This document shows positions 1-7,245 of a stretch of 16,858 nucleotides of DNA, piece after piece. A model generated the notes under the pieces. It saw only the letters and a program-made list of their open reading frames with translations. It did no database searches and was not told the DNA's origin. The stretch comes from Baffinella frigidus (Eukaryota > Cryptophyceae > Cryptomonadales > Baffinellaceae). Made by a program: the position numbers and the translations under genes. Position 1 is the stretch's first letter. Each line of letters starts with the position of its first letter. The stretch covers positions 196,375 through 213,232 of the forward strand of contig MU646595.1 in the NCBI GenBank assembly GCA_026770585.1, given 5' to 3'.

Positions 1-165
1 CCAAACCCCGAACCCCAAACCCTAAACCCCAAACCCCAAACCCCAAACCCCAAACCCCAAACCCCAAACCCCAAACCCAAACCCCAAACCCCAAACCCCA
101 AACCCCACACCCCAAACAAGAAACACCAAATACCAAACACCAAACACCAAACACCAAACACCAAC
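1..165. repeat. Telomere-like CCCCAAA/ACACCAA array
   Basis: From 1 to about 112 the sequence is a run of 7-bp units, mostly CCCCAAA with some CCCTAAA and CCCCGAA. It changes near 118-165 to AAACACC-type units. The same degenerate repeats fill many introns further right, so this is more likely intron or interstitial filler than a chromosome end, although C-rich repeats at a 5' edge is also how a left telomere would read. From 165 to about 415 I see no gene; 230-275 is G-rich (GGGTTTGGGG-like). Confidence 0.85.
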
Positions 166-425
166 CCCAATCCTCTGGGAGCAGGTCTTGAGTTTTGTAC
201 GCTAGCGCCTGGGGGGGTGGGGGGTGGTGTGCGAGGTCCGGGGTGCAGGGTTTGGGGTGCAGGGTGTGGGGTATGGGATTTCATTCTCCACTCCTCTCCT
301 CCCAGCGGAGCAGCAAACGTTTTCACACTTTTTCAAAACATTTCAAAACCCGCGCAAGCGCGCCCCCCCCTGCCGCCTTCCACTCCCATGTCTGCGCCTT
401 GGCAGCATGAAATGGAAAATCTAAG

Positions 426-465
426 AAGAATCTGGAGGTTTTGAAGGACAACGGCGAGTCGCGCG
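426..465 (+). CDS. Tentative armadillo-like exon fragment of the left gene
   Basis: The frame starting AAG at 426 reads K-N-L-E-V-L-K-D-N-G-E-S-R, which resembles the loop before an armadillo helix (N..vL.dnG). It could join the exon at 976, whose first full codons read V-D-A-L-K-K. The join would need a donor after 465, where the bases are GA, like the GA donor inferred in the importin gene. The upstream acceptor is not clear: an in-frame TGA lies at about 411-413, so the exon must begin after it. This is suggestive only. Confidence 0.2.
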
Positions 466-544
466 GACGCCCGCATGCCTCCTCCCTGCTCCCGCCCACA
501 GTCGTGGACGCGCTGACAACCTCTTTGTTGGGGTTGGCCTCGTA

Positions 545-645
545 TCCCTTGAGTGGCGAGGGGGTCCAAATTGACCCCCGACAGGTCCGGGGCAGGTCCT
601 AGGGCCCTACGGTAGGGCGTATGAGCCTACTCGCCACTTAAGGGA
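545..645. mobile_element. TIR element copy 1 (MITE-like, TA flanked)
   Basis: A 101-bp element begins TCCCTTGAGTGGCGAG and ends CTCGCCACTTAAGGGA; the ends are inverted repeats with 15 of 16 positions matching. TA dinucleotides flank it at 543-544 and 646-647, as expected of a TA target duplication (Tc1/mariner-like or similar). There is no coding capacity, so it is a non-autonomous element. Confidence 0.8.
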
Positions 646-770
646 TATGAATAACTGACCAACTGGTCTGTTTACAGTGGTGGACGCGCTGAGAACCTGC
701 TCGTCGGGGTTGAACAACTGACTTAGTGGTCTGCTCCCTATATGAATACCCTGTTCTTCTGTTCCGTGTT

Positions 771-831
771 CTCCTTCTTTGTTACTCTCGACACAGGTCC
801 TAGATAGGCCCTTAAGCCTTGAGTTGAGTAA
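771..831 (+). repeat. Dispersed repeat R1, copy a
   Basis: About 60 nt here (TTACTCTCGA, CACAGGTCCTAGATAGGCCC, GCCTTGAGTTGAGT) match 13662-13721 in intron 24 of the importin gene with roughly 8 differences. It shares CAGGTCCTAG with the TIR elements, so it may be a diverged half of one. Confidence 0.7.
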
Positions 832-904
832 CACAATAGTCCATGAGCCTAAAGAATATTCTGCTCCCGCGCGCACAGTGGTGGACGCGCTGACAACCAG
901 TTCG

Positions 905-966
905 TCTGCGCTCTCTCTTTCACTCTCACTCTCTCTCACACACTCTCTCTCTCACTCTCTCTCTCC
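905..966. repeat. CT-rich microsatellite
   Basis: This is a run of CTCT/CACTCT repeats just upstream of the acceptor at 971-975. It forms a very long polypyrimidine tract for the 976 exon. Confidence 0.85.
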
Positions 967-975
967 CGCGCACAG

Positions 976-1255
976 TGGTGGACGCGCTGAAGAAGTTCGG
1001 CGACCACCCCACCCTGCTCTCCGTCTGCGGCGGGCTCCTCCAGGTCCCGATCACTGCCCCGTGTGAGGACCTAGCTGACCCCAAGTATCTCTTAAGTGGC
1101 GAGGGGGTCAAAATCGACCCCCAAAAGATCCTAGGCAGGTCCTAGAGACCTTCGTCAGGGCGTATAAGCCTACTCGCCACTGAAGGGATAGTCGACATCA
1201 AGAACCGAGGCGGGCTCATCCTGCTCGAGGCGTGCTCCCACTCCGGGCCGCCTAG
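976..1255 (+). CDS. Partial armadillo-repeat-like gene (two exon candidates)
   Basis: After the acceptor CACAG at 971-975 the reading frame gives (V)-V-D-A-L-K-K-F-G-D-H-P-T-L-L-S-V-C-G-G-L-L-Q, ending at 1043 before GT. This matches the alternating pattern of armadillo helices in ARMC6-like proteins (I/V-V-x-A-M/L...H...P.....C..AL). Either GT at 1044 or the GTGAGG at 1063 could be the donor. If 1063 is used, an intron 1063-1191 ends in TAG and the frame continues from 1192 as D-I-K-N-R-G-G-L-I-L-L-E-A-C-S-H-S-G, again armadillo-like (D.K...GGL..LL....H). That intron consists mainly of a TIR element (1088-1188). The downstream end is unresolved; A-A-F-E-S-H-A-S-stop after CCAG at 1636-1639 is one candidate terminal exon. 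Family assignment rests on pattern only. Confidence 0.35.
1088..1188. mobile_element. TIR element copy 2 (possible intron-forming copy)
   Basis: It has exactly the same length (101 bp) as the copy at 545 and similar text throughout, including GGTCAAAATCGACCCCC and CAGGTCCTAG. The ends are TCTCTTAAGTGGCGAG and CTCGCCACTGAAGGGA, with TA at 1086-1087 and 1189-1190. The right TA plus the next G makes TAG, a usable 3' splice site just before armadillo-like coding sequence at 1192. The left TA sits in AAGTATCT. The copy therefore makes up most of a putative intron. Confidence 0.8.
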
Positions 1256-1425
1256 GAGCGTGGTCCTGCATATATTGTATCTCGGATTTGAGTGGGGCTT
1301 GGAGCCATTTCATTTCGAGCTCAACCCACTTTTAGGGGTCAAGAAAACCTGGTTGTGTACCAGAAATCGTTTAGACGGACGCCTTGCGAAATATGATACA
1401 TTGTGGGTAGAGACTAGATCAGTGC

Positions 1426-1540
1426 AGGGGTACCTCGCTCATAAGAAACTACCCCCCCCCCAGGACCACCGTGGGGCCCTAGGCAGAGTCCTACTGTAGG
1501 GTCCTAGGAGCATGCGGTTTCTTATGAGCGAGGCGCCCCT
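1426..1540. mobile_element. Second inverted-repeat element
   Basis: Arms at 1426-1449 and 1517-1540 are inverted repeats of 24 nt with 22 matches; the inner 17 (CCTCGCTCATAAGAAAC) are perfect. The 67-bp interior contains GGGTCCTAGGAG and AGAGTCCTACTG, related to the CAGGTCCTAG motif of the neighbouring TIR family. It directly abuts the TA of the third TIR copy. No clear target duplication is visible, so it could also be a plain cruciform. Confidence 0.55.
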
Positions 1541-1541
1541 A

Positions 1542-1630
1542 TCCCTCAAGTGGCTAGGGGGTCAAAATTGACCCGCAAGAGGTCCTAGACAGGTCCTGTA
1601 GGCGTATGAGCCTACTGGCCTCTTACGTGA
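1542..1630. mobile_element. TIR element copy 3 (degenerate)
   Basis: An 89-bp relative of the elements at 545 and 1088 begins TCCCTCAAGTGGCTAG with the same internal GGGGGTCAAAATTGACCC and CAGGTCCT text, flanked by TA at 1540-1541 and 1631-1632. The right terminal repeat is decayed (about 10 of 16) and about 12 bp are missing inside, so this is the oldest copy. Confidence 0.7.
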
Positions 1631-1632
1631 TA

Positions 1633-2210
1633 CTCCAGGCCGCCTTTGAATCGCACGCGAGTTAGACTCTGCGCCTACAGTCCGGCGCTGCTGTGCACGC
1701 ATGCGGTTTGTCGAGCGGGAAATCGCGGCGTGCATGTCCTATCTTGAGGGGGGGGCGTGCGTGCACCCGCACTCACTCTGAACCGCTGGTTCGTCGAGCA
1801 GGGCCCGCAGAAGCACCGCTACCTCCCGGGGTGAGAGCTCATCACCAGGAATCGGCAGGGGTCCTCGAAAACTGAATACATGTGTATGATGAATGTGAAA
1901 AGGTCCTAAACTGTCTGACCAACTGCCTCTCTGCCAGCTACACTTGCACACGGAGCCAAGGCGTGCAGACGTCCTGATTTCGATGAGAATGTATTTCACT
2001 AATTCAATCGCAGTGGTGTGTGGTCTTCTCTCGGCACCCCGCTGTTCTTTTCTCGCTATCTTACATGCATGCACGCCACACAGCCATGTGTAGAGTTTCC
2101 CCCCCCACCTCCCCATCGCCCCCTCAGTCAGCCAGACCCCCCCCCCTCAAAACTCCCCCGCTTCCTCGCGGAAAGGAGGAAGGGGTACAGGGTTCAGGGT
2201 GAAGCTCGCC
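1633..2210. other. Stretch between the left gene and the LRR gene
   Basis: No complete gene is resolved. Two plus-strand patches look coding. One frame from the ATG at 1700 reads R-F-V-E-R-E-I-A-A-C-M-S-Y-L-E-G-G-A; another frame ends L-N-R-W-F-V-E-Q-G-P-Q-K-H-R-Y-L-P-G with TGA at 1832-1834. They are in different frames and could be exons of the left gene or a small gene joined by an unseen intron. From 1840 to 2100 I see nothing convincing. 2099-2155 is C-rich. 2186-2203 carries GGGTTCAGGG, a telomere-like unit that is C-rich on the strand of the LRR gene ending at 2211. Confidence 0.35.
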
Positions 2211-3353
2211 TCAACGCGCTCGCGCGAGAGCCACGAGCTCCTTGGCTCGGTCAGAGCTGGCCCCACGCGCGCTGCGGGGCGCGCGCTGCGCCTGGGCTAG
2301 CCCCTCGATCTCGTCCTGGAGCTCCTCAGTTACCTGCGTGCAGATCAGCCCGAGCTGCTGCAGCGTGGTGTTCACGGACAGCGCGGCCTTGAGCGCGTTG
2401 GCCCCCACGTCCGTCACCCCCTCGCACTCGCCGAGCCACAGCTGCTTGAGCGTGCTGTTTGTCCGCAGTCCGTCCGCGAGCGCGGTCGCCCCTTTATCGG
2501 AGACGGAGGATCCCCACAGCGACAGCTCTGCCAGGTGAAAGAACCGTTTATTCGTCGCAAAGCACAACCGGCCAAAGCGCAGGGGACGGAAAGGCGTGCA
2601 CAGGGCAGGGCGCACCTGTGAGAGTGTCGTTGGTTGCCAGCGCCTTGGCAAGCGCCGCTGCGCCCGCGTCGCCGATCTCTGGATTCCCGTCAAGCCCCAG
2701 CACCGCGACCCCTCTCCCCTCTTCGCTCGAGAGCTTCCGCGCGAGTTCTTCCACCTGAAGGGGCAACGGCGTCAGCGCGCTGGCGTGATGGTTCTTGCGG
2801 TGTCGCGTGGCCGTCGGCGCGCGCCCCGGGTGTTGGATAACCGGGCTGGAGCTCGTCCGAGTTGGTCGAGAGGGGAGGGGGGACAAACCTGGGCGTCACC
2901 GATCTCGCAGCGCGCAAGGGTGATGCTCCGCGTTTTGCCTGAGCCGATTTGTCCATATATCGAGTTCATGTCCACCTTGGATCCGGTGAATTCCACGTGA
3001 CCCGTCTCCTCCTCGTCGACCTTGGGCAAGCCTGGGCTGGCAGGGCCGTCCAAAACGGGGGTTTCTGTCCCGGAAAGCTCGGAGGGTGAACGCCCCATAC
3101 CCGCTTCTTCCACAGCATCGGCGGCGTGTGCGTTTTCAACTGGAACCGCCACTGTTTGCGCGCGCAGCTCCGAGCTTGAACGCCCCAGACTCGTGTCGTC
3201 CACAGCATCGACGGCGTGTGCGTTTTCGAGTGGAGCCTCCACATCCTGCGCGCGCGATTCCGCTGAAGCTTGCAGTGCCTGCGCGTGAGGTTCTACCGGA
3301 ACCTCCAGCGGTTCTTCCACTGTGTGGCGCGCCACTGAACTAGCGCACCCCAT
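2211..3353 (-). CDS. Lipid-anchored leucine-rich-repeat (RNI-type) protein, 306 aa
   Basis: Three exons on the minus strand, 3353-2889, 2754-2616 and 2527-2211, join in frame (465+139+317 = 921 nt) and end at TGA (2213-2211). Both introns are GT-AG. The start MGCASS is a classic N-myristoylation/palmitoylation signal, so membrane anchoring is likely. Residues 32-91 are two 30-residue tandem repeats sharing ENAHA.DAV....GRS.SEL. From about residue 142 come leucine-rich repeats of ribonuclease-inhibitor type, with signatures such as L-G-L-D-G-N-P-E-I-G-D-A-G, L-S-L-W-G-S-S-V-S-D-K-G and L-W-L-G-E-C-E-G-V-T-D-V-G, each followed by A..LA.AL..N.TL. There are about four repeats and a basic, alanine-rich tail. 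Such domains bind proteins; the partner is unknown. An upstream in-frame ATG at 3431 would add 26 residues and bury the lipidation motif, so I chose 3353. It is divergent from the importin gene. Confidence 0.82.
3078..3257 (-). repeat. 90-bp tandem repeat within the LRR gene
   Basis: Two units of exactly 90 bp (AGCTC at 3076 and again at 3166; shared GCGGCGTGTGCGTTTTC and GACGGCGTGTGCGTTTTC) encode two 30-residue units. The period is a multiple of three, so the frame is kept. Confidence 0.85.
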
Positions 3354-3601
3354 TCGGTTGGACCTGATGGGTTGCAACGGAAAAACTTTGAAAAAAGAAC
3401 CTAAAAAAGAAATCAAATGGTCAAATCCCAAAAGTCCGCACCACGTCCAAAGTCATGTTGCTCGGAATTGACTTTCGATTTGTCAACCGTAACCTTTTGA
3501 GGAAGGAGGAATTTGCTGATCTCGTTTGGGGAGGAGACAAGGCTCTGTGTAGAAGGGTTGCACGGGCGTTGCATCGTTGTTTCTGTCAACCGTCCGCAAC
3601 C
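3354..3601. promoter_or_regulatory. Divergent promoter interval
   Basis: Only 248 bp separate the start codons of the minus-strand LRR gene and the plus-strand importin gene, so both promoters and 5' leaders must share it unless leader exons lie elsewhere. It is AT-richer than the genes, with an A-rich run at 3379-3420. TGTCAACCGT occurs twice (3480-3489 and 3584-3593), the second copy just before the importin start. No TATA box is evident. The importin start context CAACCATGG is strong (A at -3, G at +4). Confidence 0.55.
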
Positions 3602-6600
3602 ATGGGGGATGTCGCTCAGTTCGAGGTTATGATCAGGTGCCCCGCCCCGCCCCTGCCCCGGATATTGCCCGTAGGTGTGAACGCAAATGCCACGTGCAGT
3701 TCAGAATGAGGCTGCCCGTGGCACGAGTAGAGCCTGCTCAGCCTGGGCGTGCTGGTGAGTCGCAACGCCCAGGCCATCGTGTGTGGAGGCGATTCGTGGT
3801 ACTTTGGCCCAACGCACGCTGCTTCGAGCTGGGTGGGAGGTGTCTCGAGCTGCTCACTCGCGAGCGGCTGGTTCGATGCGCAGGACGCTCATGTCGCAGT
3901 CCAACGAGGAGCGGAACCGCGCAGAGGCGGCGTTCGAGGAGCTTTGCAAGCAGCCGGAGGCAGCGGCACCTCTCCTCTGCGCAGGCATGACGCAGTCGGC
4001 GGACGAGACCGTGCGCAGTCTTACGGCTGTCATGTTTCGCAAGCGGGTAACCGTGGAGTTCTACAACCAGCTTACGCCCCCGACGCAGATCGCGCTAAAG
4101 GGCGCGCTGATCGCGGCTGTCGAGAACGAGCAGGTGCAAACACCGCGTGCTTGCTTCTCCCTCAGCCGTTGCCCTCAGCCTCATGCACCACTACACCCTC
4201 TCGGAGAGGCGCATGCGCGGGGAGGGACGCATGTAAGAACGCTGCTCAGAGGAACGCGGCAGAAACATAGAAGATAATTACTCTACGCTGCGTAGTGTTC
4301 CACACGCGCGAAATGTGACAGCAGACGCTCACGCATCTCACGACCCAGATGCACATGGTGCGCAAGAAGATCGCGGATACGACCGGTGAGATCGCGGCGA
4401 TGATCATCGAGGATCCGGAGGGCTCCTGGCCCGAGATGCTGCCCTTCCTCTTCCAGTCGGGCCGTTCCGCGAACGCCCCGCTTCGCGAGAGCGCGATGCT
4501 CATCATCGCCCGCCTCACCTTCGCGGCCAGCGAGGTAATCCTGCACCCCCTCCGCCGCCGGCACTCTTTAACGTCACGTTTTTTTGCATGGTAGTTTTTT
4601 TGCATGGTAGCTGCGAGAAAAGAAAGAGATAAACTCCACTGATGCGATGAGTCGCGGGCACTGGAGGCGGATTTCCTGGAAAGAAGCGCTCAAGGCCGCC
4701 CCTGACCCTGCCATTCCTGGACTGGACCAGAACGCAAAGCGGGGAAGCGCCTGACTGGAATGGGCGGTGCTCCCGATAGGAATGGTTTGTCATGGGTAGG
4801 CAGGAGGTGACGCAGCTTGTGCGGTAGGTGTTGGTGCGGAACCTGCTGGCGGTTCTTCCGATAGGGGGTGGTAACTGATAGGTAGGTAGACTAGACTGCA
4901 TGTGACGCTGCAACTAGGTTTTCTGGTGAGTGATAGGTAGACTGTTGGTGACGCAGTCTCTGTGCGGCACGCAAAGCGCGGAAGTATCTGGCTGGAGTGG
5001 GCGGTTCTCCCGATAGGTTGATAGGGGGGGGTGGTTGCTGTTAGGTACACGGTCGGTGGCGCGGTCCATGTGTGGTAGGTAGACTGTAGGCGATAGGCTG
5101 ATAGGGGGTGGACAAGCAGGTAGGGGGTGGTCCCGGTTGGGTAGACAACGAGGGTTCTGGTTCTGTGTGGCAGATGCTCGTGCAGAACCTGATTGCAACC
5201 ACCTGGGATAGGTTGCGTTCCCTGACAAGAAGACAGTGGGTGACGCGGGTTATGTCTATGTGTGGCAGGTGCTGGTGCAGAACCTGCAGGTGGTGCTGGA
5301 GCTGTGTTCCGCGACCCTGCAGGACGCTAACAAGGTACCTCTCGCCCTCAACCCTCTAACTCTAACCATGAACCCTGTAACCCTCAAGGTAGCCCTAACC
5401 CTGAACCCTGTAACTCTGAACCCTGTAACCCCCACCCTAATTGCTGCGAACAACGTTGCTCCACTTTCTCACAACGTCGATTGACAGCCCTGCCAGCCAG
5501 CCTCGCTCCCTGGACTCAGCAGCATAACGTGCCGCCCCCTGAATCAGTCCTACCCTATCGGGGGGTGTCTGCTCGTTCTCGCACACTGGATTGACAACAC
5601 TGCCGTCCCGCCCGCGAGATATTTTTCAGGCACCCTCTCGCGTTTCTCGCGAAAGGAGTTGCAGATCCCGCCTCGACTTCCAGTCGGAACGATGCCCGGA
5701 CGGCATTACATGGGGCACGCGCGCGTCCTGGCGGATCTTTACCGTGTCTGACGGATATTTACCGTGCGCAGGACGTGCGCCTGGCCGCACTCAGCGCCAC
5801 GTGCAACTTCGTGGTGGCGATCTCCGAGCAGCGTGCGACGCTCGAGTCGACGTCCGGGCTCGTGCCGGTCATGTTCGGAGTGCTGTCCACTGCGCTCAAC
5901 GAGAACGACGAGGTGATTCATCACGACACTCGACCCCCCAACGTTGCGCTGAATTCGAGGCCCAGCAACTCTGGATCGTACAGACGCTTGCTCCCTCACA
6001 CGTCACCCCTCAAACTCCAAACGATTTCATCCGGAGGAAGACGATTTCGGGGATCTGATTTTGGTGTATCTTGAATTTAGAAATAAGAAAGTCGCACATC
6101 TAGCCTCCATTTATAGCCTGAAGATACACTCAAATCTGATCGGGGATTCCCGAAATCGTACTCGTCAGGAATACCCGTCGCGATTGGATTGCTCCCTTAC
6201 CCCTCACCCCTCACCCCTCACCCCTCCGCCCGTCGGCAGGTTCAACCCTTGCTCACTCCCACGTCATCCCTCTCCCCTCGATCCTCACCCCTCACCCCCC
6301 ACCCCTCGACCCAACACTCCAAACTCCAACCCATCGCCCCCCCCAACCTCTCACCCTCTCACCCCTCGACAGAAGTCATCGCAGCAATCCTCCAACTCCG
6401 CTTGCTTTCTCGACGCTTGCTCCCTCACCCCTCACCCTTCAACCCTGACCCCTGCCCACCCCGGCCCTGTGCAGGAGTCATCGCGGCAATCACTGGAGGA
6501 GTTCATCGCGGTGGCAGAGGAGGCCCCGAAGCTCTTCCGCAAGTTCCTCGACCCCCTGGTACCCCAAACCCGTAAAACCATAGCCCCTGACACCATAACC

Positions 6601-7137
6601 CCTCAAACCCAGCCGCCCCGTGCCACTCGCCCACCTTCGTCGCGTGTGGAATGTGAGCTAGCGTGCAGTCTGTTCGCCCTGCCACTCATACTCGCATGCG
6701 CGCCCGGGCGTCTGCCCTCACGCTGCGCCCCGCCCTGCTCTGCAGCGAGCTAAACCATAAACCCACCCCCAGGTGACGATGTCGCTGCAGATCGTGACTG
6801 CCGAGAACCTCGAGGACCAGACGCGCTTCCTCGCCGTCGAGCTCCTCCTCACCATCTCCGAGCAGGTCCTTTTCCACGCCAAAGTTGACGAATGTGTTTC
6901 GCGAACCCGACACACGAAGCCATCAACATGAAACACGACACTCTGAACCCGAAACCCGACACCCAAAACCCAAAACTCTAGTCCATCAACCCTAAAACCT
7001 AAATGCTAAACCATAAACTCCACACCTTAAACCCCAAACACTGATCCCTACACCCTTCACAGGCGCCGGGGATGATGCGGAAGCATACGATCTTCCTGTC
7101 CAACATGGTCCCGATGGCCCTCAAGCTCATGCTCAAG
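3602..7137 (+). CDS. IPO5: IPO5 exons 1-8: N-terminal HEAT repeats, residues 1-310
   Basis: Exon 1 (35 nt) gives [12 protein letters not shown] and splices in phase 2 to exon 2, [14 protein letters not shown], matching the first HEAT repeat of importin-5 (F..L...L.S.....R..AE). Without exon 1 the family N-terminus is missing, which is why I chose 3602 rather than the ATG at 3891. Exon 3 carries V-R-K-K-I-A-D and W-P-E-M-L-P-F-L-F; exon 5 D-V-R-L-A-A-L-S-A; exon 6 E-E-A-P-K-L-F-R; exon 8 M-R-K-H-T-I-F-L-S. This end of the family binds RanGTP. Confidence 0.9.
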
Positions 7138-7191
7138 GTATCACTCTACATGAGATGGATGGATAGATAGATAGATAGATGATATATAGAT

Positions 7192-7245
<54 letters not shown>

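Larger units (their letters stand above)
497..990 (+). repeat. Four copies of an acceptor plus exon-start segment
   Basis: The segment ACAG-T(C/G)GTGGACGCGCTGA occurs at 497-515, 673-692, 873-892 and 972-990. Only the last copy continues into good coding sequence (AAGAAGTTC). The first three continue instead with ACAACC/AGAACC and related text, so they are relatives of each other. Each keeps an AG acceptor after a pyrimidine-rich stretch. I read the first three as intronic copies of the exon head at 976. Confidence 0.75.

Noticed and set aside
1-165. True chromosome end (telomere) at the left edge
   Set aside because: The units are mixed variants like those inside many introns here, and exon-like sequence follows soon after. 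Orientation alone would fit, so it cannot be fully excluded.
1260-1499. A 79-codon open frame read as an independent gene
   Set aside because: It runs from armadillo-like sequence into AT-richer text and the inverted-repeat element, with no recognisable domain; it probably reads through intron or element sequence.
1739-2116. Minus-strand open frame of 125 codons
   Set aside because: It has no family features and overlaps plus-strand coding-like patches; there is no supporting evidence.
2930-2953. Walker A-like motif (GQIGSGKT) in the LRR protein
   Set aside because: It fits G-x4-G-K-T by spelling, but no Walker B or NTPase fold follows; it lies directly before the first leucine-rich repeat, so chance is likelier.
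3876-3891. Importin start at the ATG 3891 (M-S-Q-S-N)
   Set aside because: This would remove the first half of HEAT repeat 1; exon 1 at 3602-3636 restores it with good splice sites and a strong start context.
6061-6753. A 230-codon open frame rich in Pro, Ser and Thr
   Set aside because: It is produced by CCCCTCA repeats of intron 5 running into exon 6 and intron 6; only 6475-6558 is coding.
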